Source: Pontiellaceae bacterium B12227 (GTDB lineage Bacteria > Verrucomicrobiota > Kiritimatiellia > Kiritimatiellales > Pontiellaceae). From it: DNA of 64,000 nt. How positions within the stretch are numbered: the stretch's first letter is position 1; each line of letters begins with the position of its first letter. The stretch is taken from assembly GCA_029432775.1 (NCBI GenBank), contig JAROAZ010000022.1, positions 47,757-111,756 of the forward strand. The letters are read 5' to 3'. The position numbers and the translations under genes were made by a program. Shown piece by piece: positions 42,537-50,851 of the stretch. Under the pieces are notes generated by a model that was not told where the DNA came from, ran no database searches, and saw only the letters and a program-made list of their open reading frames with translations.

Positions 42537-43552
42537 AACATTTTTTCGGTGGTTTCCCAGTCGATGCATTGATCGGTGATGGAAAGTCCGTAGGTCAATT
42601 CGCCGGAAATCTTCTGGTTTCCTTCTTCGATGAAGCTTTCGACCATGGCCCCGGTGATGGGGCACCCGTCTTTTTCCCGCTGCTGCAGAATGCTTTCCCA
42701 AACCTTAACCTGGTTGCGGGCCACCTTGTTGGCATTGGCGTGCGAGCAGTCGACCATCAGGGATGGTTCCAGACCGGCGGCTTCCAGTTTACACGCGGCA
42801 TAGGTGACTTCCGGATATTGGAAGTTCGGTCCTTTGCCGCCGCGCAGCACCAGATGCGTGTTGGGATTGCCGGACGTCTTGACCATGGCGGAATGTCCGT
42901 CCTGATCGATTCCCAGAAAACTGTGCGGGTTGCTGGCGGATTCGATGGCATTGATTGCAATTTCGATGTTGCCGTCGGTGGCATTTTTGAAACCGACCGG
43001 CATGGAGAGCCCACTGGACATTTCGCGGTGCGTCTGCGATTCCGTGGTGCGGGCTCCGATGGCAGACCAGCTGACGAGGTCGGCGGTGTATTGCGGCACG
43101 ATTGGATCGAGAAATTCGGTGGCAATCGGAAGGCCGAGGTTGGCAATGTCCAGAAGCAGTTTGCGGGCCGAATGCAGACCGTTTTCCATATCGCAGGAAT
43201 TGTCGAGTTTCGGATCGTTAATGAAACCCTTCCATCCGATGGTCGTACGCGGTTTTTCGAAATAGACACGCATCACGATGAAGTATCGGTCCTTAATCTG
43301 CTCAGCGAGTGCTGCAAGGCGTTTTGCATAGTCAAGGGCGGCCGCCGGATCGTGGATCGAACAGGGGCCGATTACGACCAGCATGCGGTCATCGCGCAGG
43401 TGGATAATATTGCGCACGGTTTCGCGGTCGGACAGCACCTTGTTCGTCAGCTCTATGCCCAGCGGGAGCTCTTCTTTGAGCTTGGCCGGGGTGACCAGTT
43501 TTTTGATTTTGCGTACGCGCAAATCTTCAGTTAAATGGATGTCATTCGTCAT
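42527..43552 (-). CDS. aroF: 3-deoxy-7-phosphoheptulonate (DAHP) synthase, class I
   Basis: 341 aa. MLVVIGPCSIHDPAAALDYA with the metal cysteine, MRVYFEKPRTTIGWKGFIND, GLPIATEFLDP, WSAIGARTTESQTHREMSSG and MVDCSHANANK match the AroF/G/H family closely. It condenses phosphoenolpyruvate and erythrose 4-phosphate, the first step to aromatic amino acids. AroF/G/H feedback subtype cannot be fixed from sequence alone. Two palindromes (one mismatch at 43577-43591, exact at 43629-43643) lie upstream of its start. Confidence 0.95.
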   Translation of the reverse strand: MTNDIHLTEDLRVRKIKKLVTPAKLKEELPLGIELTNKVLSDRETVRNIIHLRDDRMLVVIGPCSIHDPAAALDYAKRLAALAEQIKDRYFIVMRVYFEKPRTTIGWKGFINDPKLDNSCDMENGLHSARKLLLDIANLGLPIATEFLDPIVPQYTADLVSWSAIGARTTESQTHREMSSGLSMPVGFKNATDGNIEIAINAIESASNPHSFLGIDQDGHSAMVKTSGNPNTHLVLRGGKGPNFQYPEVTYAACKLEAAGLEPSLMVDCSHANANKVARNQVKVWESILQQREKDGCPITGAMVESFIEEGNQKISGELTYGLSITDQCIDWETTEKMLLK

Positions 43553-43576
43553 AGTGCGGGGGAATAAAGCACAGTT

Positions 43577-43643
43577 TTCCTCCTATTGGAAGTGCTGTAT
43601 GCCTTTTTTACAGTGCCCCGCCGGGCTGTTCCAAAGGTTGGAA
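43577..43643. repeat. Palindrome pair between aroF and a terminator
   Basis: A one-mismatch copy (43577-43591) and an exact copy with spacer AAGGT (43629-43643) occupy the divergent/terminator region; the exact copy touches the T-rich tail of the minus-strand terminator. Confidence 0.8.
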
Positions 43644-43674
43644 AAATAAAAAAGGTGCGGACAGCCGCACCTTT
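43641..43674 (-). terminator. Terminator of the small outer-membrane protein gene
   Basis: On the minus strand AAAGGTGCGG/CCGCACCTTT forms a perfect stem with a 4-nt loop (43651-43674 on the plus strand) and is followed by a T-rich tail. It abuts the exact palindrome at 43629-43643. Confidence 0.85.
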
Positions 43675-43720
43675 GAAAGCCCCGGGGGGAACGCGAGGCA
43701 GTTAGTTGTGAAATGACCGG

Positions 43721-44257
43721 TTAGAAATAATATAGAATGCCGGTTGAAACCATGATTCCATAAAGGCCGACATCGGCATCAGGGTTCTTAGCTTCCCAAT
43801 CGTTCAGTTCATAGGAGATCTCGAAGTTTAATCCGAGCTCCGGCAACCCCTGGAAGTGCCATTCGGTACCCACGAGCGGAGCAATGGAAAAACCATCAAC
43901 CTCCGTGTCACTTCCGCCACCGGAATCGGTTTCAATCATGTAGTATCCGAGAGAGGCTCCTACATAGAAGGTGCTGTTTTCTCGCTCAATAAGAGAATAG
44001 AAAAATTTCCCTTTAAGCATGAAAATGTCCGCAGAGGTTTCAGCGGCGCCGCTCGGATCAAGCGTTGCGCCACCCTGGCCGAGTTCAATCTGGCCTCCGA
44101 AGGGTTCTGGAGCCCAGCGAACGGCTGCGCCGTTTATCAGGTCTCCAAAGAAGATTCCCTGATAACCAACGCCAAGGTTTCCGACATCATCACCATCAGC
44201 GGCTTGGGAGCCCATGACCATTGTCAATGCTGCTATAATGCATAGTACTTTTTTCAT
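43721..44257 (-). CDS. Small outer-membrane beta-barrel protein
   Basis: 178 aa with a Sec signal peptide (MKKVLCIIAALTMVMGSQA, cleaved after Ala20). Alternating strands (GVGYQGIFFGDLINGAAVRW, FYVGASLGYYMIETD) and a C-terminal aromatic (STGILYYF) mark an eight-stranded outer-membrane barrel like OmpA/OmpW-type proteins. No catalytic motif. It is monocistronic with its own terminator; function unknown. Confidence 0.75.
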   Translation of the reverse strand: MKKVLCIIAALTMVMGSQAADGDDVGNLGVGYQGIFFGDLINGAAVRWAPEPFGGQIELGQGGATLDPSGAAETSADIFMLKGKFFYSLIERENSTFYVGASLGYYMIETDSGGGSDTEVDGFSIAPLVGTEWHFQGLPELGLNFEISYELNDWEAKNPDADVGLYGIMVSTGILYYF

Positions 44258-44564
44258 TCTCTCATCCTCCTGAGTTTATATTTGGGACTATTTCCCCCGA
44301 CTCTGGTCCCGGAACTCCCGGGAACAATACAGATTGATGTCTGTTGGAATTTGGATATGGAGATGAAGGAGCACTGATGTGGCGGGCTTTTCTCCCGAAA
44401 CCACACGATGTGTGATAAGTAGCTTTATATGTGCTCAACATATAGTGCTTTCCCTTCTAAGTTTCATTTAAACAATGGGGTTTGATTTATCAAGAAATAA
44501 ATTTACAAAAAATATGCCAGTATTTCCGGGGATCACAACGATTAATAAGTCTGTGATATAAGTA
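44258..44564. other. Intergenic region upstream of the small barrel gene
   Basis: About 307 bases, AT-rich on the right. It should carry the promoter of the small barrel gene and the end of the five-gene operon. A 6-bp hairpin TCCCGG/CCGGGA with loop AACTC (44308-44324) lies in the likely leader. No gene is seen. Confidence 0.4.
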
Positions 44565-45905
44565 TCAGAAGTTATATTCATAGTTGAGGTAAAGCCGGTT
44601 GTTATGATCCCACGTTCCGAAATAAAGGTCGTCGCCCCAGAACAGCTCAAACACCAGCTCCAGTTGAGATCCGTTTCCGTAGCGCCGCCCGCCGCTGATT
44701 TGGGCGTAAGCATTGGGTTCCGAAAAATTATGCACGTAGGCCAGTCCAATCGAGTCCCGGGATGAAACCTCAAAAAGACATTCGGTAAACAAGGTGTTTT
44801 TTCCGAGGCGGAACGGCGAGGAGCTGGATACGAAGCCGCTGTCAGGGTCCTGCTCTGAGAGTATGTGTTCCCGGGCGTATTCCGCAATCAGGTGCACCTG
44901 GTTGCAGTTGAGCCATTCCGCGAGAAAGCCTGGTTGCCAGATGAAACCGACCAGCGCATTGATGAAGTCATCGTCTTTGCCGGAGTAGGTGTGATGATAG
45001 AGTGCTTCAGTGTGAAGTTCGAAGGATTCAATGGTGGTGGAGAGGCCCGCGGACCAGTCGAAGCCGGGGACATATTCCTGCGTTACAACATACTCATCCG
45101 GACTGGGCTTGTTAATCCGGGTAACTGAGTAGGGCGCATAGCCATGGTAGATGGTGGAAAATGCATCCCATTGTTGTTGGTGTGTTTTAATGGATGCCAT
45201 AACGGCGGTATTTTTCACACTCACGTTTGGAATGTCGCGCTCGACCCGGCCCGTTGCACCGTCCGGAATGGGTTCGCCGATTATCGGCTCAATATCCCGT
45301 ATCCACCACCGGGACTCAATGCCGGGCACTTTGGATGGTTGGAAGACGGGAAGTGCGGAAAGCGTATATTGCCAGTCGTTTTGATAATAGTCCGCCCGGG
45401 CCTGCCAAACACCGAAAATTTTGGCATTGAGCGGGTCGTTGAAATCGCGGGCAATGTATCGGTCGGCCAGCGGATAGAGGACGGAGAGCGTATTGTGCTG
45501 AACGGAGCGGCCGATGAGTAAATCCAGATTCTGAACGGGTACCGTTACAAAGAGTTCATTCAGGACAATCGGTCTGCTTTTGATATCATCGTCCTGAAAG
45601 AGTCTGAACCCACCGGTCCAGCGGTAGGAATTAGGAAGTCCGTATTCGAACCAGCCGGAGGTATCCAGCCGGATGCCGCTGTCCGTCTGCATCCAGGTGG
45701 CCCAGCTGTACATAAACTCGGGGGCAAAGTTACCGTCTTCAATGATGAAGTCCGGCACGACGGAGCTGCCGGGATTCTGAGGATAAATTACGAGCTTGGC
45801 CCGGGCCATGGAATCCAGATTCTCCACCAGGTCATTAAATGCGGCGTCTGCAGTTCTGTACTGAAAGAGCATAAAAAGAATCAGGCTGTAAAAAATCCGA
45901 CTCAT
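44565..45905 (-). CDS. Outer-membrane beta-barrel protein, last gene of the acyl-export operon
   Basis: 446 aa with a signal peptide (MSRIFYSLILFMLFQYRTADA). Many alternating strands (WATWMQTDSGIRLDTSGWFEYG, LFECLFEV-like, RLYLNYEYNF) and a C-terminal Phe are typical of outer-membrane barrels of the DUF1302/porin kind that pair with RND exporters. Its start overlaps the RND gene stop by four bases, so the two are translationally coupled. It is likely the outer-membrane exit or receiving channel. Confidence 0.72.
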   Translation of the reverse strand: MSRIFYSLILFMLFQYRTADAAFNDLVENLDSMARAKLVIYPQNPGSSVVPDFIIEDGNFAPEFMYSWATWMQTDSGIRLDTSGWFEYGLPNSYRWTGGFRLFQDDDIKSRPIVLNELFVTVPVQNLDLLIGRSVQHNTLSVLYPLADRYIARDFNDPLNAKIFGVWQARADYYQNDWQYTLSALPVFQPSKVPGIESRWWIRDIEPIIGEPIPDGATGRVERDIPNVSVKNTAVMASIKTHQQQWDAFSTIYHGYAPYSVTRINKPSPDEYVVTQEYVPGFDWSAGLSTTIESFELHTEALYHHTYSGKDDDFINALVGFIWQPGFLAEWLNCNQVHLIAEYAREHILSEQDPDSGFVSSSSPFRLGKNTLFTECLFEVSSRDSIGLAYVHNFSEPNAYAQISGGRRYGNGSQLELVFELFWGDDLYFGTWDHNNRLYLNYEYNF

Positions 45906-48199
45906 AGTTCGGCTATTCCTTTATGCGGTTTGATTGCGGTTCGTTTCCCAGGGTGCATGATAGGTAGCGAGAGCAGTGTGGGTGTTATGATCAGATCGGC
46001 CAGGAGGGCTGAGGTCAATACGACCGCTGCCAGAAATGCGAAGTCGGAGATGGGGGTGAAATGAGAAAACCGCATGATATAGAATCCCAGAATCAGGGAA
46101 ATGGTTGTTGCTACCACCGGGCGCAGTAGATGATTCAAAGAGCGGTCGACTGCTTCTGCCGGAGGCAGCTCCGAGCTCTGTCCGTAAAAACGCATCAGAA
46201 GATGAATGGTATCGTCTACGGCCAGACCGATGCTGATGGCAGCCGCCATGGACGTTGCGGTGTTCAACGGGATCCCGACGAGGGCCATGATGCCGAACTG
46301 GATCCCGATGGGAAGAAGGTTCGGGATAAGCCCGATAAATCCGATCCGGAAGCTGCGGAAGAGAAGGCTCATGGAGATCGCTGCAATGAGGGCAATAACC
46401 AGCACCCCTCGAAGCTGGCCCCGAACAATTGCTGAGACTGCTTTGTTAACCAGGAGCGTTTCGCCGGTAATGCCGATTTCGACGTTGTCCGGGCGGGTGC
46501 TGCGGATGTATTCACGGAGTTGTTCGATCAGAGGCATCAGTTCTTTTGAGGATCGAACGTTGTGCCGAACCATAATGTTCAGCGATTGGAAGTCGGGAGT
46601 GACGTAGGGTTCGATCTCTGTGTGATGCAGCAACAGGAGATATTCTGCAATTGCCTGACGTGAATCCGGCAAGACAGAACCATCGTCTATGAATGCCTGA
46701 TGTATGTAAGAAAGATAGTCGGTTACGCTGATGCTTCTTCCCAGCCAATATTGCTGTTGCAGATGACTCTGGAGCTGTATGGCATACTGCAGCACCTCCG
46801 GATCTTTAAAGGCGCCCTGAACTTGTGCATCGAGACGGATGCAGAAATTTTCGCTGCCGGAGAATGCCTTTTGCAAACGATCCACTCTTTCCACCACAGG
46901 AGATTCCGGCCGGAAGAAAGAGATCAGATTGTTATCCGCTTCTACATGGATGATTCCATATATGCCGGCTGAAAGGCAGACAATGAAAAACGTGGTCAGC
47001 GTAATTCCGGGATGCCGTCGGGTGGCTGAAAGCAGGTTCAGTGTTCGTGCTTCAAGGACTGCAAAAAAACGTAACGGCCGGAGATGGGCGCTGCGATCCG
47101 GAAGCAGGGCCAGACAGGCGGGAATCAGGCTGATCGTCACAATGGGGTTTACTAGTAGGCCGAACGAAGCCACCAGACCAAATTCCCGCAGTACAGGGAT
47201 CGGGGTTGCAATAATCGTGGCGAATCCCGAGAACGTGGTGGCCGCCGTGAAGACGACGGCAATAGCAAGCCGCGAAACCATACGCTTTACGGCTTCATTT
47301 CGCCGGAGCCCTTCCATTCTTCCGGATCGGTATTCCGCAAGAAGATGAATGTCTTCTGTGGAGCCGATCACAATAATGAGCGAAGGCACCATGAAAGACA
47401 GTGCCGTGATCGGCAGATCGAGAATGCCCATGAAAGCGAGTGTCCAGAGGATGCTGACTCCGGAAGTGAGAAGGGGAAGTACGGCACCTTTAAAACTGTT
47501 CAGAATGAGCACGAGCATGATCACCAAAACGCATACGGCGAGCGGAAGCACCACTCGCTGATCTCTCAGAATATAAGCGGTCTGACGCTCAACAATATAG
47601 GGCCTGCCCATTTGTTCCAGACGTTGGAAAAGCGGTGTGTAGGGGGCAATCGTCTGTTCAATGGCTTCGCTTAAGGTGCGAAGCGCATCTTTTTGTTGTT
47701 TATCGGTTTCGTAGCGTAATTGAATGATAGTTGCATCACTGGTCGGAGACAGGAGGAGCCCTTTGATCACCGGATGACGGCCGGCACTTTTCCGAAGATT
47801 GGAACTCTCGGTTTCTGTTTCCGGGATCCAGCTGATGAGCGGGTGAATATCCAGCAGGCCGTCCGTGTTGGTAATTTCCGTTACGGAAAACAGACTCTCC
47901 GCTGAAATAACGCCCTCGATATTCTCCAGTTCATACACAAGGTTCTGAAGCGCTTCCAGTTTTGCCGGAGCAAAGAGATCGGGATCTTCGCTGTAAACCA
48001 GCGCAGTTGCCTCTGATCCGAACAGTTCCCGGGTCTCGAGATAGTATGCTTTATCCGGATCATTCTCCATCATGAGACTGTCGATGGATGCTTCAATCCG
48101 CACGCGACTTGCCGGTATGGTCGCCACAGCGGAAATCAGCCCGATCACAATTAATGTGAAAACCGGGTGCAGGCTGAACCATGACATCAATCGGCGCAT
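45902..48199 (-). CDS. RND-superfamily exporter (MMPL-like, COG1033)
   Basis: 765 aa. A duplicated design: one N-terminal helix, a periplasmic loop of ~190 residues, five helices, then a second copy. Membrane motifs GSTEDIHLLAEY and ISIGLAVDDTIHLLMRF carry the acidic residues of the proton relay, and LLVNPIVTISLIPACLALLP is typical. Such exporters (MmpL, HpnN and COG1033 proteins) move lipids or other hydrophobic molecules from the inner membrane. Exact palindrome at 47625-47639 (FQRLE) and near copy at 47792-47806. Confidence 0.88.
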   Translation of the reverse strand: MRRLMSWFSLHPVFTLIVIGLISAVATIPASRVRIEASIDSLMMENDPDKAYYLETRELFGSEATALVYSEDPDLFAPAKLEALQNLVYELENIEGVISAESLFSVTEITNTDGLLDIHPLISWIPETETESSNLRKSAGRHPVIKGLLLSPTSDATIIQLRYETDKQQKDALRTLSEAIEQTIAPYTPLFQRLEQMGRPYIVERQTAYILRDQRVVLPLAVCVLVIMLVLILNSFKGAVLPLLTSGVSILWTLAFMGILDLPITALSFMVPSLIIVIGSTEDIHLLAEYRSGRMEGLRRNEAVKRMVSRLAIAVVFTAATTFSGFATIIATPIPVLREFGLVASFGLLVNPIVTISLIPACLALLPDRSAHLRPLRFFAVLEARTLNLLSATRRHPGITLTTFFIVCLSAGIYGIIHVEADNNLISFFRPESPVVERVDRLQKAFSGSENFCIRLDAQVQGAFKDPEVLQYAIQLQSHLQQQYWLGRSISVTDYLSYIHQAFIDDGSVLPDSRQAIAEYLLLLHHTEIEPYVTPDFQSLNIMVRHNVRSSKELMPLIEQLREYIRSTRPDNVEIGITGETLLVNKAVSAIVRGQLRGVLVIALIAAISMSLLFRSFRIGFIGLIPNLLPIGIQFGIMALVGIPLNTATSMAAAISIGLAVDDTIHLLMRFYGQSSELPPAEAVDRSLNHLLRPVVATTISLILGFYIMRFSHFTPISDFAFLAAVVLTSALLADLIITPTLLSLPIMHPGKRTAIKPHKGIAEL

Positions 48200-48215
48200 T
48201 CTGATCCTTTCTGGA

Positions 48216-49001
48216 CTACTTCATATATCGGCCGGTTCGGATATGCCGGTCAGTGAAAATTTCATCGGAGAGTATGGTTCGGGTATCACGCGAGATGACG
48301 GTTATTTCAGTCTGATGGCGTTTAGCGGCATTATCCATGAAGCTCCTGTTGGCTCGCCATGTGTTACTGTTAAGTTGTTCCAACTCATGGTTCGTTTGTG
48401 TTTTCAGCAATTTCCCTTTCCGGTCGAAAAACTCGATCTTGATCGTGAACAGGATATCTTTCCGTATCCACAGCTTACGTTTTGCGTAGCCGCTGCTTTT
48501 TTGCGCGGCTTTATTGGCCGGAACAGCTTCAATCACATAACAATCCACTTCGTTCACGTTCATTGGTTCCAGATGGGTATAAAGGAAATCGTCGATCTTC
48601 TCCGGATCCATATCCTCATAGGTAAAGTCGGTGCCCATAAAATAGGCGTTGCGCCGGGACTGGGCAATGCGCTGAAGCCGTCGCTGGGAAGGAAAGTAGA
48701 GCCACTGATCATTCGGCTTTTTTTCATTTTCCCGGGTGAGAAGGGCGGTTCCTTTTATATCCTTCGGCGCTTCAAAAATGGTCAGGGAACTCGTCAGTTG
48801 ATTCGGATCTTCCTTATCTAATCGCCGGAGCACCCGTTCTTCCTGATGGCCCTTCCGGTCCAGCAGAGAAATATTCATTACCACGGTTTCATTCGAGAGG
48901 GTGTGCAGACTCGTTTGGGTTTCAATCACCTCCCGGGCCGTCCGGTCCGCTGTTCCAATGATTGGAAGCAGTGTGATAAGCAGTGCGGGTAAAATTCTCA
49001 T
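48216..49001 (-). CDS. LolA-like outer-membrane lipoprotein-sorting protein
   Basis: 261 aa with a short signal peptide (MRILPALLITLLPIIGTA). The conserved DQWLYFPSQRRLQRI and YFMGTDFTYEDM match the LolA-like family found beside RND/MMPL exporters (PF17131 type). The fold is a half-barrel that could carry a lipid across the periplasm. The exact palindrome 48953-48967 encodes LPIIG inside the signal peptide. Its start overlaps the upstream GNAT stop by four bases. Confidence 0.85.
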   Translation of the reverse strand: MRILPALLITLLPIIGTADRTAREVIETQTSLHTLSNETVVMNISLLDRKGHQEERVLRRLDKEDPNQLTSSLTIFEAPKDIKGTALLTRENEKKPNDQWLYFPSQRRLQRIAQSRRNAYFMGTDFTYEDMDPEKIDDFLYTHLEPMNVNEVDCYVIEAVPANKAAQKSSGYAKRKLWIRKDILFTIKIEFFDRKGKLLKTQTNHELEQLNSNTWRANRSFMDNAAKRHQTEITVISRDTRTILSDEIFTDRHIRTGRYMK

Positions 49002-50116
49002 AGTATCTCCCGTTGAAAAAGTCGGTGGACGATGTCGAATTCAATATCCATTTTAGACAGCACGCTGAGTACCTGTCTGTTCTGATCATGAACCGGGCCG
49101 ACAAGGCCCCGGGTGGCCGACATCGCAAGGGCGCTGTTGATTCCGGCCAGGTAGAGCGAGAGGTTAAACCCCCGGCCCTGCGCTTCCGGCAGAAGGTAGG
49201 TCATGGCAATATTGATTTCTTTCGGCTTATGCCGCTGCTGCAGGAAGGCCGCAGTGCGGGCAAGTCTGCCGCAGCCGGTGCGTCTGAACGCTTCGGCATA
49301 GTTCGGAAGGTTCATTTGTAATCCGCAGATCTGATCCTGCCGATCTGTCATCCAGTGAATCAGAGAGGGACAGGCCGACTGTGCGAGCCGGGCGATGATG
49401 CATTGCTTTTCGGTCTCGGAGATCGGGTAGAAAAGGTCGGCATTTTTTCCGGCTTTGCAATAGATCTCAAAAATGACCGGAGCGATCTCTCTCAGGCGTC
49501 GGCGGCTGCGGGTGGTATGGATTTCTTTTCCTGAACGTCGGGTCAGATGTGCCGCCGCCCGTAAAATCCGGTCGCTGACCTGATAGTGGTTGCTGACCTC
49601 TGCGCTGAGATAGTCGCTGTGCTTTGTAAATCCGTTCGAACTGAAGAGGTCGGCATAGTACGGCGGGCTGTAGGGCAGTGCAAAAGAAGTCATTTTGCCA
49701 TATCCGGAAACCATGAGACCCCGGGCATCGGTCTGGAGAAAGCCAATGGGCCCCAACAGGTGTTTCAGGTTTCTGCTTTTGGCCCAGTTTGCTGCGGCAT
49801 CAAAAAGCAATGCCGCCGCTTCCGGATGCTCCTCACACGCAAAATGGGTGAACAAGGCAGTGTTACAGCCCCGGTGTTGGTTGAAATTCCGATTGTTGAG
49901 TACGGCGATCCGTCCTTTGATTCGCTGATTTTCCGTGGCCGTGAAAAAGGCAGCTTCCGAGTGCTCGTAAAATGGGTGTGCGGGCGAGAGATCAAATGCT
50001 TCAGAAGAACGCAGTACAGGTTGCCAGTCCGGATTGTTTAGACAGAGAGACAAAGGAACGTTCAGGTAATCCACCCTATGCTTTTTGTTCTTCTGATCGA
50101 GTTGCGTAATCTTCAT
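48998..50116 (-). CDS. YghO-like GNAT acyltransferase
   Basis: 372 aa. N-terminal segments LNNPDWQPVLRSSEAFDLSPAHPFYEHSE-type, IKGRIAVLNNRNFNQHRG, LLGPIGFLQTDARGLMVSGY and PYSPPYYADLFSSNGFTKH follow the YghO family of two-lobed GNAT proteins often near lipid-synthesis genes. The C-terminal lobe (EAQGRGFNLSLYLAGINSAL) has the acyl-CoA loop pattern. Cytosolic. It starts two bases after the acyltransferase upstream gene, on the same transcript. The substrate is unknown; it may modify the acylated product made by its neighbour. Confidence 0.75.
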   Translation of the reverse strand: MKITQLDQKNKKHRVDYLNVPLSLCLNNPDWQPVLRSSEAFDLSPAHPFYEHSEAAFFTATENQRIKGRIAVLNNRNFNQHRGCNTALFTHFACEEHPEAAALLFDAAANWAKSRNLKHLLGPIGFLQTDARGLMVSGYGKMTSFALPYSPPYYADLFSSNGFTKHSDYLSAEVSNHYQVSDRILRAAAHLTRRSGKEIHTTRSRRRLREIAPVIFEIYCKAGKNADLFYPISETEKQCIIARLAQSACPSLIHWMTDRQDQICGLQMNLPNYAEAFRRTGCGRLARTAAFLQQRHKPKEINIAMTYLLPEAQGRGFNLSLYLAGINSALAMSATRGLVGPVHDQNRQVLSVLSKMDIEFDIVHRLFQREIL

Positions 50117-50118
50117 TC

Positions 50119-50784
50119 TTATTCCAGTTCAGCCGTCCAGTTTTTAAGAATTTTCCGATTGAGCGTATCAATGTAATCCGGGTTCTCCTTGTTGTTCCGG
50201 ATGGTCTGCGATAAATCGATGAGGCAGGGAACGCTGGGGCTGCCCATATACATTCGGGCCTCGTCCAGAATCTGAAATTCCATTTTAAAGAACCGTTTGC
50301 AGAGTTTCCGGAAACGGTCATCGATCATGCAACCCCATTGGCGGATATCATCGTGGCGGCTGAGGAGCAGCAATTGCCGGGCAAGCAGGAAGAGCGGGGC
50401 CATGCCCATGGCGCTCAACTTCCCTCTCCAGCAATTCAGAACGCTGAAGCGGCTTATTTCCACCATGCGGGCATCCAGGGTTTGGAGCTGCGGATAGAGT
50501 TGGACTAAAGGCGTTGGAACGGGAGAGCCGTAGATCATTCTGCAGTAGCCGGCCAGTTTTCCGCTTTCCCGGTCCCGAATGCCGATGTGCGCGCTCTGGG
50601 CATCGTAGTCATCCGGCGCCGAGCTCTGTTCCGATTCAGAAACATAGCCCTCGGCCAGATAAATCTCATTTCGGAACTGGATGTATTCGAGCAGCACCTG
50701 GTTCGGAACCGCTCCGCGCGAATGAACGGTAGATTCAAAATAATCTTCTACATTAGTTAGCGTGTTCATAGACATCAACCGCAT
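50119..50784 (-). CDS. LuxI/FeeM-like N-acyltransferase (autoinducer-synthase fold)
   Basis: About 221 aa; start uncertain among ATGs at 50784, 50775 and 50769 and a TTG at 50796, none with a strong ribosome site. The LuxI/FeeM-type residues are present in order: an Arg in YIQFRNEIY, the Asp pair in SSAPDDYDAQSAHI, the Arg in GYCRMIYG and the Glu/Arg pair in VEISRFSVL. This family transfers acyl groups to amino acids or S-adenosylmethionine, and also includes exosortase-associated acyltransferases. It leads an operon with a GNAT, LolA-like, RND and barrel proteins, which suggests it makes the exported molecule. Confidence 0.72.
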   Translation of the reverse strand: MRLMSMNTLTNVEDYFESTVHSRGAVPNQVLLEYIQFRNEIYLAEGYVSESEQSSAPDDYDAQSAHIGIRDRESGKLAGYCRMIYGSPVPTPLVQLYPQLQTLDARMVEISRFSVLNCWRGKLSAMGMAPLFLLARQLLLLSRHDDIRQWGCMIDDRFRKLCKRFFKMEFQILDEARMYMGSPSVPCLIDLSQTIRNNKENPDYIDTLNRKILKNWTAELE

Positions 50785-50851
50785 CAACTTACCCAATTCT
50801 TGGGGGAGAATAACACGGTCGTGAATACTCTAAAAGAATTGATTTGAACGT

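Noticed and set aside
42524..43534. 336-residue frame antisense to DAHP synthase, and similar antisense frames at 51527-52630 and 61540-62439
   Set aside because: All lie entirely opposite genes with clear family motifs; none has its own start signals.
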